Origin: Anthostomella pinea
Lineage: Eukaryota; Ascomycota; Sordariomycetes; Xylariales; Xylariaceae
NCBI GenBank assembly: GCA_963556695.1
Contig: CAUWAG010000010.1
Location: 2,046,001 to 2,110,000 of the forward strand
Direction: 5' to 3'
Length of the DNA: 64,000 nt
Shown here piece after piece: positions 20,685-31,738 of this stretch. Both the position numbers and the translations under genes were made by a program. Position 1 is the first letter of the stretch. Every line of letters begins with the position of its first letter. The notes below the pieces were generated by a model. The model was not told the DNA's origin. It did no database searches and was given only the letters and a program-made list of their open reading frames with translations.

Positions 20685-23600
20685 TCAAGCACCACCAAAG
20701 ACAAGAAGACTCTGAACATTGACTCCGCCAAAGCCCTTCTGGCGCAACAGTTCCCGGCCGCGATGAGCCGGAAACTCAGCCACAATAAGGACACTGACAT
20801 TATCGACCCCGACACCGGCCTTACCCAGCAGCTGCAGAACCGCACAGAGTGTCTCTCCCGTGGCAAGCACATCGTCTATAACCACGACTGTCGCGCCCCT
20901 AGGGACCACATCCCGGCCGATCTCAATGCTCTCCTCACGTGAATCCGGCGTGCCGCACGCCACAGACGGCGACGAGATGTGCGACAGGGATTTGATAACG
21001 GAGATCATAGGAGGAGGCAGCTTGCCGCGTTTGCGTATCAGCGCTAACGGTACGTCTATCCGTGCCGCGAGAGCTGCCGCGTAGACGAAGCCGCCGGCCT
21101 CGCAGCAGGCCACCGCGTCGACTTTGGCCCAGTCGCCGGTGAAGTGTGTCTGAAGCAGCGACGCGCACAGGGCCAGCCCGCCCGGCTGCTGCGCGACGTC
21201 TAGGATGTGGCGGAACTCGATGCCTGGCCGTGGAAAGTTGGGGACCGGGCGCACCATGGCGGCTAGTCGCTGCAGGTCCTTGTGGACGAATGGCAGCAGG
21301 TGCTGCTCAGCAAACGTTGTTGCCGCCTCGTGTCCTGGAGTGTCGTTGACAAAGGTGAGATTGGGACGGCAGTCCAGCCCCGTTGAGTTCGTCTTGCTAT
21401 CCTCGTTATTTTTCTCAGTGTTGTCACCCTCGCCATGGCAGCCTCGACGCAATCGGCGCGTCTCTCTGTCAGCTTGAACGCGAACCTCGAGCAGTCTGCT
21501 GTCCGGCACCAAGTGCGACAGGGCCGCGACCGGCGCCTCGTCTCTCATGCCAGTAATTAGCAGCGCGTCCACGTCTACGGCGCCGTGCACCACAGCCAGA
21601 AAGTGCTCCTCTGGCAGGCGAGGTCGTTGCCGCACCTGGTCGTGGAAGAATGTGGTGAGCGCGGACCGGTGCTGCTCCTTATAGGCACGGTCCGAAAACA
21701 GGCGCTTCACATCGACGCCGGTAGCGGCCGCATATTCGTGCTTGGCAGCTTCGCTGATGCTGACTGCGCGTGTCCTGAAACCTTTATCGTTACCTGATGT
21801 AAACACCGAGACCCAGACGTCGGCACAGTAGTCCTTACCGGCGCCGCTTTCGCCAGTGACAAGGATAATGAGTTTCGGTCCCATCCGCGCTTTTGGCAGC
21901 GGGCATGCATAAGCTAGCAAATTGCGCGGGTCTGAACAATGCCTCAACCGGGCCAAGCGTGATAGGTTGGGTCCAAAAGCGTTCGCAGCCAGTGCGGCGT
22001 CCCTGGGGTCCGGCCCAAGGTCTGCGCCGTAAGCTCCGCTGCTCAAGGGCAACAAGTCCATGGCGACTTTGTAGACCCATCGCACGGCAGTTCTAGCGGT
22101 GTCGTGCCCATCTTGGTCACGCGGCCAGACACCAGTGATCACGCAGGCAAAGTCCCAGTCTCGGCAGCCAAAGGCAGTGGCACCAGCCGACACGTCGCTA
22201 ACGGCTTCGCCACCTTGCAGTAGGTGAAGATAGCAGAGCGGCGAGGGGCGATTCGCAATGGAGGCCAGCAGGATATTGGCCACGTTGTCTGCTCCGATGT
22301 GTTTCAAGAATAAACACCGTTTGAAAGAGGATGTCTTTCCGCCGCCGTGCCCACCATGCATACCGGACAAGTACATCTCGGTATCGAACAAGCCCACGCT
22401 GTCCACTGTCTTGGAATGGTCTTCCGGCCCAAGAATGGTGTCCAGGGGCAAGGACGCAGGTGCGGGCGTGGACGTCTCCAGAATAAGCCCGCTCGTAGAA
22501 GATTCGAACATGGTCACGCCGAGATGCAGCTGATTGTTGTCGCAGTATAGATACGCATCTGCAGAGCAGTTTCGGGGGAGATTATTGGCGATGAGTTCAT
22601 CAAAAGCACGGAGCTTGAGCCGCGCCTCGATGTCGTCGCTCAGTGGGAGGACCCAATTTCGAACCGAATAGGTTCGAGCTGAAAATGCCTTGAAGGTAAC
22701 GCTGACCACGATGCCAAAGTTCGTGCCAGCCCCTTTCATCGCCCATAACAGATCAGATTCATTTGCCGGGCGTATGGCACCGTCTGGGCAGTGACGATCT
22801 GGTACACGGCCAACACAGAGAACTTGACCAGAGTCAACATTGACGATCACAGCACCTATGATGGCATCACACGCGAGCCCGTGAAGCCTAGCCAGGTGCC
22901 CGATGCCGCCTTGTAGCCACAGGCCCGCGCCTACACTTGGGCGGGCCCCCAGGGGCACTGTCAATCCCGCCGCCATGGCCTTGTATATGATGTCACCCGT
23001 CTTGCAACCAGCCTCGGCGACAATCAAGGGCCCAATATCCGAACCATTTTCGCCTCCATCTTCCTCGGCCGTGTAGATATGCACTTGATCAAAGGCGCCC
23101 ATATTGACTGACACGACGTTTGGCCAGAGACAGTGGCCACTGTGCCCCCCGCCGATGACGGTCAAGCCACATCCATGCTTTAGAGCCCATCGTACACACG
23201 TTTGGATGTGTTCGACCGTTGTCGGTGTAACAACGGACGCGGGGCGGTGGAAGCGAGCCTCCCGATTTTTGACAGCCTTATCCCCGTCCACCAGTGGCAC
23301 CTGGCCTATCAACTCTGGCAACGCGGTGGCATGTCGGGTAAAGGCTACCATGATCTCAGGCGAGCTGAACACGAGGTGGCCTGGGTGAGCTTCCTCGCGA
23401 CGGCCCAAGGCGCGACACACCTTACGCCACTCGACCCGGATAGCGTTGTCGATGTCAATATCCTGCCCGACAAAACCCGCCACGAAAGGGGCAAAGCGGT
23501 CCAGTGCGCCGTCGGAGTCTTCCACGCGAATGGTGCCGGCTGGAAAAGAGGCCGTTCGATGACATACTAAGCCGTTGAGATGCAAATTGTCGCGGTGGAA

Positions 23601-24197
23601 AATCACCACCATCCCGCCATCGGGATGCTCGACTAGCATGTCCAGCGCCCGTTCGACGAAGCTGTGCTTGGGCTTCATGCCGTACATGCTGTGACAGAAC
23701 AGAATGATGTCGAACTTGCCGTCGCCATCATCCATACAGGAGCCAGCACCGTCCCCTGCCTCGTCGTCCACGACGAATGGGGTTCGACTAATGCCGGGCG
23801 GGCACTCCAGACAAGGCAGTGGGCGTTCCCCGGTCTCTGCGGTAGAGCAAAGCCATTCTTCCAAGTTCGTAGCAAACAAGTCGTGAGGCTCAAACGCCGC
23901 GTATCTCTTGATCTTCTGCCGCAGAGGGACAGGCAGGCGTCCAAGAACGCTCTCCGGGCCGGGCCCGATTTCTAAAAGCGAGATATGGGTATGCGAGTCG
24001 AACAGGGGCGCCAGCAGCAGAGACAGTTGGGGCACAATGAAGTCTTGATACGTCGCCCCTCCTTCGCCCCGCACGAACATGTCGAAGCCATCGCTGTACT
24101 GGGCATCGGACAGCGGTTGCGGAAGCGACGACCGCGTTGCCGTGGCCTTCTGCGTGACAGCCGTGAGTGCCGACTTTAGGGAGTCGAGAGTGGCCAT
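20685..24197 (-). CDS. Four-domain fusion: methyltransferase-like, FAD oxidase, PMVK-like kinase, adenine phosphoribosyltransferase-like
   Basis: One uninterrupted 1170-codon exon, unlike the intron-rich genes around it. Residues about 30-290 are SAM-methyltransferase-like (motif I LLEIGPG at 74-80; FDIILFCHSMYGM at 162-174). Residues about 318-765 form a FAD_binding_4/BBE-type oxidase: GGGHSGH at 349-355 supplies the histidine that usually carries FAD covalently, and AMKGAGTNFGIV follows at 486-497. The second, cysteine FAD link of bicovalent members is not seen. Residues about 773-970 are a P-loop kinase domain (GESGAGKD, 782-789). Its Ser-Lys-Tyr-Ala and Arg-Leu...Tyr-Lys-Glu pattern resembles animal-type phosphomevalonate kinase. 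Residues about 975-1170 are a type I phosphoribosyltransferase close to APRT, with RPVPNFPRPGIEF and the PRPP loop VVVIDDVLATGET (1104-1116). All key motifs look intact. The substrate is unknown; a purine or nucleotide-linked metabolite is an inference. Confidence 0.9.
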   Translation of the reverse strand: MATLDSLKSALTAVTQKATATRSSLPQPLSDAQYSDGFDMFVRGEGGATYQDFIVPQLSLLLAPLFDSHTHISLLEIGPGPESVLGRLPVPLRQKIKRYAAFEPHDLFATNLEEWLCSTAETGERPLPCLECPPGISRTPFVVDDEAGDGAGSCMDDGDGKFDIILFCHSMYGMKPKHSFVERALDMLVEHPDGGMVVIFHRDNLHLNGLVCHRTASFPAGTIRVEDSDGALDRFAPFVAGFVGQDIDIDNAIRVEWRKVCRALGRREEAHPGHLVFSSPEIMVAFTRHATALPELIGQVPLVDGDKAVKNREARFHRPASVVTPTTVEHIQTCVRWALKHGCGLTVIGGGHSGHCLWPNVVSVNMGAFDQVHIYTAEEDGGENGSDIGPLIVAEAGCKTGDIIYKAMAAGLTVPLGARPSVGAGLWLQGGIGHLARLHGLACDAIIGAVIVNVDSGQVLCVGRVPDRHCPDGAIRPANESDLLWAMKGAGTNFGIVVSVTFKAFSARTYSVRNWVLPLSDDIEARLKLRAFDELIANNLPRNCSADAYLYCDNNQLHLGVTMFESSTSGLILETSTPAPASLPLDTILGPEDHSKTVDSVGLFDTEMYLSGMHGGHGGGKTSSFKRCLFLKHIGADNVANILLASIANRPSPLCYLHLLQGGEAVSDVSAGATAFGCRDWDFACVITGVWPRDQDGHDTARTAVRWVYKVAMDLLPLSSGAYGADLGPDPRDAALAANAFGPNLSRLARLRHCSDPRNLLAYACPLPKARMGPKLIILVTGESGAGKDYCADVWVSVFTSGNDKGFRTRAVSISEAAKHEYAAATGVDVKRLFSDRAYKEQHRSALTTFFHDQVRQRPRLPEEHFLAVVHGAVDVDALLITGMRDEAPVAALSHLVPDSRLLEVRVQADRETRRLRRGCHGEGDNTEKNNEDSKTNSTGLDCRPNLTFVNDTPGHEAATTFAEQHLLPFVHKDLQRLAAMVRPVPNFPRPGIEFRHILDVAQQPGGLALCASLLQTHFTGDWAKVDAVACCEAGGFVYAAALAARIDVPLALIRKRGKLPPPMISVIKSLSHISSPSVACGTPDSREESIEIGRDVVPRGATVVVIDDVLATGETLCAVLQLLGKAGVGVDNVSVLIVAEFPAHRGRELLRQKGFGGVNVQSLLVFGGA

Positions 24198-25595
24198 TGG
24201 TAGTGTCGATTACTAGGTAGTCTATTATGGTACTAGTTGTATCCCCTAGTCGCACTAGTGACGGTGGGAGGGTTGGCGATAATGGTTTGCGGTTAGAGGC
24301 CGCTTGCTACAGGCCCGGATTAGCGGGTCAAGATCAGGTGCCACCAGCTGTGTCAGCCTTGCCAGCTGACAGCCCGGCTAGTGATAGCTAGCGAAAGGCA
24401 TCCCTGATCTTCTCAAACATCTCTATTACCAGGTTATTAGATTCCAGCCAGAGGGACATCACAATTGACCACTGTGTATTAAGGACTAAGTCGTCCCTGC
24501 TGTTATCCCGATATGCTGCTGACGACTTTAGTATGGGCACTGTAGTACAGTACTGGCCGTCAGACTATTAACAGTCAAATACGGCGGGGATCGTCCATTG
24601 TGACACGCCGATCCATGACCCCGGTGTCCTCGGCACTGCACATGATCACATCAGAGCGTAGTGCATGCCCCTCCAGCATTGCTGTCGGGAGAAAGGCCAC
24701 CGGTGGTCCGGTATATAGGCTGCGTAGAGGTGCTGCGTAGTCGACGATGGAGACGTTGTGGATCCAGCTGCTTCCAGCTGTCAGGTGTCTTGCCGGTTGG
24801 GCCGGATTGTTGCCCAAGGGACAAGGTACCGTTTGCACTGTATCTAGACTAAAGAGACCTTTCGGATGGGACAAGCTCCCATCCTTCTAGACAGCAAGCA
24901 GAACATCCAGAATACTAGTCATCGTAACATGGTATTCTGGGCCCCTGCCAGAAGGCACGACGTCACCACTTCAACGTGCTGCCAATCGTCCCACCTCCGA
25001 GTGTGTCCAATGCAACAACAGTGAGCTTGGTCATATGATTCACCAGACATACAATTAAAGCAAAGAGCCACGCTTTTCCCAGCCCCACAGTTAAGCGATT
25101 AATGTCTTGGCTCCTATGGTTGGTTCCGCGTGGCGGAAAGAGATGCCAGCTCGTACAAAGGTCACCGGCGACTCACCGCCATTCCAGGTGGCGCTTTGTG
25201 CTTCCATTGACTGTGACAATCAGGCCTGCAGCTGCGCTGGTCAGGGCTGATGGGTTGAAATATCTAGATTCAACGATATCTAAGGAAGAAGAGGCAAGGT
25301 CGGAAGAGAACGGGGAAGCTAGGGGTATATATGTACATAAATATGTGGAGGTATTATGTAATACCGTAACATTGACAGCTTCGAATAACATCCGCCGTAG
25401 GCTGCAAGCAACCAGGTAGCGACATTGGACCTCGGAGCGAGGACAGCGCCAACGCGACACCTCCCATTTATCAACCTCAAAAGACAGGTGCTTGATTTTC
25501 CCTTCAACGAAGCCCATCATTGCGATCTTCAATCTCGAGCATTCCATAGCTCCCGACATCTCTTTCCACTGAGCATAACACTTGCTTCAACCGCC
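24198..25595. other. Intergenic region between divergent genes
   Basis: It should contain the promoters of the four-domain gene (minus) and of the kinase-like gene (plus). A minus-strand frame at 24575-24874 is unrecognised and not called. No repeat or RNA gene is evident. Confidence 0.45.
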
Positions 25596-26143
25596 ATGTC
25601 CAAGGCATTAAGTGATTGTGTGAAACATATATCCCAGGATTCATGGCTCATCGGCAATGATCTGGTCCTTCAACAAATGACGTCGGCCAGAAATCATTTG
25701 TGGAGGGACGAGACCGATGGCTCATACTATGTCCTCTTGGAACCCTCAAGGACACCTCAGGCCCATTCACTACCGTCTGATAGTTATGTGCAACACGTAC
25801 GCCTTGCTAAAGATGCGGCAGTCTGGAGCTTTGGTGATGCGTTCCTCAAGATCAAGTTTCGTGCACCTGATACGAAGACGTCAGAAGAATACACAACACT
25901 TCACTGGCTAGCTCAACAGGACCTAAGCTTTAATATTCCCAAGGTTTTGCACCATACGCAGGGAAAAGATCGAACCTTTCTCTTCGTATCCTGAGTGCCT
26001 GGGAAGACGCTCGATCAAGCTTGGAGGACCATGTGCGAAGACGACAAGGAGTATTACGTCAACAGGGTTGCTGGTGTTTGTAAAGAGTTGTCTTTAAAGA
26101 CATCTTCTGCTATCCAAGGCGTGGATGGACACACACTCTTACC
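25596..26143 (+). pseudogene. APH-type phosphotransferase, 5' part, broken by a stop and cut off by a LINE
   Basis: Fungal aminoglycoside-phosphotransferase-like kinase family, whose members phosphorylate small molecules or are of unknown role. Starting at MSKALSDCVKHIS, the N-lobe is recognisable: an ATP-binding hairpin around VWSFGDAFLKIKFRAPD, then EEYTTLHWLAQQ and the hinge FLFVS. A TGA at 25992..25994 stands where related proteins continue; CGA-to-TGA would explain it. The frame continues (VPGKTLDQAWRTM) until LINE copy A begins at about 26144. The catalytic HGD and DxD blocks of the C-lobe are absent, and no continuation is found after the LINE. Confidence 0.75.
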
Positions 26144-26269
26144 AAAAACAACTATTTTTCTTGGCGCCCCGCTGTTAGGGCGCAACCTCTATATCTGCAC
26201 TAAAACAGGCATTTATTTCAGTACCTGATTATCCTTGCCAAGGCGCAGAAAATTTTTCTCACAAGCTGG

Positions 26270-27847
26270 ATGGCACCCCTTCACGATAGGCCCCCAAATA
26301 CGCCAGTGGCCGTCCCAAAGACGACTACTGGCGGCGTGCTCAAATCCCCGGCCCCTAAAAGAACATATGGCCCGGCAACCCCAAGCAAGCTCCGCCAGGC
26401 ACTGCTCGACGACATCAACAGCAGCCCGTCACAGGTCTCTGAGGCTGACTTCACCATTGTTTCCCCTCTGAAAGGAAAATCCTGAAATATTAATACTAGC
26501 AGCATCATTGATATAGAAGTACCTCAATCAAACGAAATCTCTACAGACCAAGCCATTAGAGGCGATACAGGGAACAAGGTCTCTTCCTCAAAGTGCCAGG
26601 ACCAAGTAGCCAAAATACTGGCTAAAGACAAGCATCTCTATGAAGCCAGGATGACAATGTTTCAAGAGTGTGCTGCAGCAGTCGATAAGACACTGGAAAA
26701 AGCTGGAACCGAACTATACTCTCATGCCAAGGAGTTCAGCGCTTTCTTCTCCAAATGCCTGAACAAGTGGCTGGAAACCCGAGATCTGCCCAAAAAAAAG
26801 ACCACTCCTGGCGGGATAGGGATAGGGAAGCCCACCATGACCTTCGCCCAAGCTGTCTCCTCTGGCCAACGACAGCATCCATGGACAGTCAACACTACCA
26901 TGAAGAAAACACAGCCTGACGCCCTCATCACTGCCAACCAACTGAAGAAGAAGCAGGATAATCTCTGGGTCTTTGTCCGCATGGATAATAGCCACCTAGA
27001 GCCTTATGGAATCAAGTCTACACTGAACAGAAGACTTAAGCTCCACCCTCAGGAGCTTAGAGAAGTGACACGGTGTCCTTCTGGTTTTACCTTACACCCA
27101 AGGGACAAGCCAACTCAGGCTAAGCTTCTGGCTTTCCAAGAAGAAATTGCCGACATTCTTAAGGCACAAAAGATTGAGACCCACACAGTCTGGCATCATT
27201 ACAAGGTCAATGGATGCCCAAGAAAGGTCATCAGTGCAGAAGGGTTCACAATCGATATTACTGACACTGTTGTTGCTGATAAAGTTGAAGCCCAAACAGG
27301 CGACAGACCTTTGAGGTGCATACTCTCAAAGAACACGATTGATTCTGATCCAGAAACTACATGGATAATCTCTCTGCCCAGTGCAGCAAGGAAACCATTC
27401 ACGCTTTTTGCCCACTCAATGACCTCAAGGCATATTCAACACACCCCCAAGGTTCACCAGTGTGCAAGCTGCTTCAGATACCATGGTAGGAATTACCGAT
27501 GCGAAAAGCAAGTATGTGCACACTGCGCCAACACAGTACACCAGGGAAAGTGCGAAAAACCAATCCCAAAGTGTGTCAACTGCAAAAGACCTCATGCTGC
27601 CAACTTCGACAAATGCCCTGCCCGCCCCAAGGTTGTGAAAGGTACCATCCATAAGCACACATGGGAGCAAATCCAGGAAATAAGGCTAGCCAGAGAAAGA
27701 GCCAGATCCAAGGCCTTCAACAAAGCAGGCAGAAACCAAGCTGGGTCAACACCTAGCAATAATAACAAAGACACCACAATGCAAATCGACACAACAGATA
27801 CAACTCATCCCAGAGATGCCGATACCATTGTTGTCAGTCAATGTTAG
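26270..27847 (+). pseudogene. LINE ORF1 (Gag-like) with one in-frame stop
   Basis: The frame starts at MAPLHDRPPNTPVA and runs to 27847, with one TGA at 26483..26485 (CGA to TGA would restore Arg). The C-terminal third has three zinc-knuckle-like cysteine clusters between about 27460 and 27625 (QCASCFRYHGRNYRC, CAHCANTVHQGKC, CVNCKRPHAANFDKC). They should bind the element RNA. The last codons overlap the start of ORF2 by seven bases (ATGTTAG, 27841..27847). Copy B preserves only the first part of this ORF. Confidence 0.88.
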
Positions 27848-30800
27848 GTACATCAAACGAAACACATCGACACGGGCATCTAGTCATCCATTCTGTGAAT
27901 ACAGCAGGGGGACAAAAGAGTGCAGGCCCTACAGAGTTAGCCATCAACCTGGCTGACTATAAAGGAGAACAAGCAGACATCATTCTGATGCAAGAGCCCT
28001 GGGTTGGCATACCACCAGGCAGGAGAATGGGAGTAAAGACACACCCCAATTACGATATATACTCCCCAGTGGATTCCTGGGACAGCGACAATACACGGCC
28101 GAGATCTCTTATCTATGTGAGAAAATACCTTCAAGCGGATCAACTTCGGCCCTATGCTACACGAGACATCACCTGGGTCAAGGTACAAGGCATTACATTT
28201 GCCAGTGTCTACCGGCCATGTGACAACCCACAGGAAGTGGATGACATTCTGGAAGTATGGACTCCACCTTTTGGCTGCGTTATAGCTGGAGATTTTAATG
28301 CTGGCGACACATCCTGGGACTCAAGCAATCCAGGATATCATGGTGGTGCTATACTTGCACAAACTATGGCAGACCATGGACTGGATCTGATTTCTGAACC
28401 AGATGTCCCGACACATGATGACGGAAATGTACTAGATCTGGTGTTCTCTGATGTCCCCATGGCTGAAGCCTCAGTCAATGATGCACTTCAGTGCACCTCA
28501 GATCATGAGACATTACAAATAGTCATTCCAATCCAGGGAGATCTGGACCGAGTACCCAAGGCCAATCATTGGATAGTACCGGACGATAAACTACAGGAGC
28601 TGGCAGATAATGTCCAAACCAGGATTCATGAACTCCCCCGGCTGGGTGTATCCCCTGGCCAGGTGGACACCTTTACACAAAGCCTGATCAACATGATCCA
28701 AGGCTGTATTAGGACAGTGGGCAAGAGGCCCCGTCAATCTAGGCCCACTGCTTGGTGGAATGATGACTGCAAAGCAGCTATTCAGACATACAGGGCCCTT
28801 TCCAAACAGATTACAAGCCAAGAAGGACGGAATTCAGCCCGACGGGAATTTCGCGGCATGGTTCGGAAAGCTAAGAGAGAGTACTGGCAGACTCTAATCA
28901 ATTCAGCAACTGAGCCAAAGGACCTATACAGAATCGTCTCTTGGCACAAGTTATCAGCAGGATTGCGTTCCCCTCTAATCATCATAGGAAACCAAATATT
29001 CGAGTCACAAGAGAGCAAGGCAAATGCATTACGCTCAGCCACGCTTGAACGAAGTACCTCAGACAACGATATCATCGACCCCTGGTCCGCTCAGATCATA
29101 CAACCCAAGCCACACATCCCCCTTGAATACCGCGTCGGACTGGAAGAGGCTAAAGGGTGCACTTTAGGAACCAAGAGCAACTCCCCGGGAGTAGATACCC
29201 TCACAGTACGGATTCTGAAAGCTTGCTGGCCAGTCATTGGGGAGCATATCAGAGCCCTTTTACAGACCTGCCTACAAATTGGACACCACCTTAAACCATT
29301 CAAAGTAGCTGAGGTGGTGATGATCCCAAAACCAGGAAAGAAAGACTACTCCAATCCCAGGGCCTACAGACCAATATCGCTACTGTCATGTTTTGGCAAG
29401 GGCCTAGAACGACTCATTGCGAAAAGACTTACCTGGTTTGTTATCAAACTTGGAATTCTAGCTCCACAACATTTTGGAGCTCTACCAAAGCGCTCTGCCA
29501 CTGACCTGGTAGCTGCACTCATACACGATATTGAGCAGGCCCTTGACCAAGGCCTCGTTGCAACGGTAGTCACATCAGATGTGAAAGGGGCCTTTGATGC
29601 TGCCCTAATGGGACGGCTGGTGGTTCGCATGAGAGAACAGGGCTGGCCAGGCTTTCTCATAAGATGGGTCCAGTCGTTCATGTCCGAGCGGTCCGCAAGA
29701 GTTCGGTTTGAAGGTACTGTGACTGATATAAAAGCTCTCACTTGTGGGCTCCCACAAGGCTCACCAGTCTCTCCAATCCTCTACATGCTGTATACAGAGC
29801 CAATCTGTGCCCGACTTGGCATGAAAAGAAGACGCTTTGGATATACAGATGACCTAGCAACACTCTGCATTGGAAAGAACCTTAAAGAAACAGCTACAGA
29901 GGCTTCTGAAAACCTTTATTTGCTTAACCAATAGGGATATAACAATGCTATTGAATTTGATCCCGATAAAACCGAGATCATGCACTTCTCACGGAAAAAG
30001 AACTCAGACAATCCCCCAGTTTGCCACGGAACAATGAACAAAATAGCTAAGCATTCCATGCGATGGCTAGGTGTCCTTCTAAATAGGAAACTAAACTTCA
30101 AAGACCATGTTTCTCACTGGGCCAAGAAAGCTAGTAGGGTAGCAAATCACCTTCGAGGACTATGCAACACAGTCAAAGGACTTCCAGTAAAGTCAACCAA
30201 GAGGGCTGTGAAAGCTTGTGTTATTCCTATTCTCACACATGGCCTGGAGGCCTGGTACCCAGGAATCGAGAAAGCTGGGAGCTTAGGTGAGACATCAGCA
30301 TGTCGCATTAAGGGGCTTCTTGGAACAATAGATGCCGTACTACGAACGGCAATCAGGGCTATCTTGCCAGTCTGGAAAACACACCCTGGACATATCTTAC
30401 ACTTTGAATCGCAGATTCCCCCAGCAGGAGTTCTTACAGAGTCAATAAGACGACGTCACGGCCTCCGACTAGGACGAATAGACCAGAGACACCCTCTGGT
30501 TGACAGGCTCCAAATACAAGCTCGCAAGGATCCAACAAGGCTACAAAAGAGCTTCCAGCTAGTCCCTGACTTCCAGAGACTAATACTTACCAGGCCATTA
30601 TGGAAGAAGCGCCCAATCCGCAAAGACAAAGACAAAGAAACAGAGCTCTTTAAGCAATGGCTACAAGAGAGAAACATGAACACTGACCTTGTCATCTACT
30701 CAGATGGATCACAATTGGATGACCAAGGCGCAACCCGCACTGGATGGGGTTATACCATCAGGAAAGGCGACACTACACAAGAAGTATACCGGGGAAAGGG

Positions 30801-31437
30801 CAGACTTCTCCAAGTAGAAGTAATAGATGCTGAAGTCCATGGTGCTCTCCAAGGTCTTGCAGCAGCCAGGGCAATTGGACACGGAAAACAGCTATATGTC
30901 TGCCTGGACAACACGTCAGTGGTAGATGGGCTCAATGGGACTCCACCCGAGACATCACAAAACATTTTTCTACGATTTCAAGAACTTGCCACAGCACACA
31001 CTCCTGGAGTGACCGTCAAGTGGATTCCTGGACACAGAGATATTGATAGCAACGAAGCTGCTGACACACTAACAAAAGAGGGTGCTATACTAAAAACGGA
31101 CACAATAAACCTTCCTATAATCTCTTAGGTAAAGAGAGATCTCAAAAAGAAGAGCAAGAAAGAATTTAATCAATAATAAAAAGACCAATCAGAACCTAGG
31201 TATCAAGAAGTATACTCACATACAGTAATTAAAAGAGACCTTATATCTTTTGAAAGGAGCATTCTACACAGACTTCTAGTGGCCAGATTTGGACATAGCG
31301 ACTTTACTAGATATCACGAACATTTTGGACATACAGACTTAAATAATCACTGCAGTTACGGTAAGAAGAAAACACCACAACACATTTCTTTTATAAGAGG
31401 TTTAGGAAAACCGACTGCTGCCAAGGTACTCGCCTAG
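27841..31437 (+). pseudogene. LINE ORF2: endonuclease, reverse transcriptase, RNase H; several in-frame stops
   Basis: Starting at ATG 27841, an EEP-type endonuclease covers about 27880-28560 (MQEPWVG, AGDFNAGD, SDHETL). The reverse transcriptase covers about 29130-29900 (YRPISLLSCFGKGLERL, GLPQGSPVSPILYM, GYTDDLATL). RNase H covers about 30680-31100 (IYSDGSQLDDQG, WIPGHRDIDSNEAADTLT). A CCHC-like tail motif (NNHCSYGKKKTPQHISF) lies at about 31337-31390. Everything is in one frame. Stops are TAG at 29932..29934 (Trp in relatives, G-to-A), TAG at 31126..31128, and a TAATAA pair at about 31174-31179. The last pair is best explained by two Trp codons changed G-to-A. The element is therefore dead as a source of its own enzyme. 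Confidence 0.9.
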
Positions 31438-31711
31438 GACAGCCTGTTTACAATACTTAGGGGAGAGGAGCACGGAATAGGCAAGATTTGTTAAGAAGAG
31501 CGAGTTCTTTTCATCAATCTGCCCCTAATAGATAGCTGTTCTTGAAAGACCAGATAGATGAACCCAAAGTCATATAGCCGCAACAACGGGGATGGGCTCA
31601 TGAGCGGGACTGACTGTACTTATTATCCTGATACCTTCACAACCCTGCGATGCAGAGGCTCTGGGAGGCGTGGTTTGCACTACTGAGGAGCGATCCCCCA
31701 CGTTAAATACA

Positions 31712-31737
31712 ATCATCATCATCATCATCATCATCAT
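31712..31737 (+). repeat. ATC-repeat tail of LINE copy A
   Basis: About eight or nine ATC units directly after TTAAATACA. It is the same tail type as copy B but shorter. Confidence 0.92.
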
Positions 31738-31738
31738 G

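Larger units (their letters stand above)
26144..31737 (+). mobile_element. LINE copy A (Tad-like non-LTR retrotransposon), near full length, inactivated
   Basis: A 5.6-kb non-LTR element with a 5' leader, ORF1 (nucleic-acid-binding, zinc knuckles), ORF2 (endonuclease, reverse transcriptase, RNase H, C-terminal CCHC) and an ATC-repeat tail (31712..31737). Organisation with RNase H and a short-repeat tail matches the Tad clade of filamentous fungi. Both ORFs carry in-frame stops, all explainable by single transitions. The 5' boundary is set by similarity to copy B. No target duplication could be found: the left flank is a phosphotransferase gene and the right flank is an acetyltransferase gene. 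Confidence 0.93.

Noticed and set aside
20685..24197. Four separate adjacent genes
   Set aside because: One continuous 1170-codon frame with no stop, no second start region and short natural linkers between domains.
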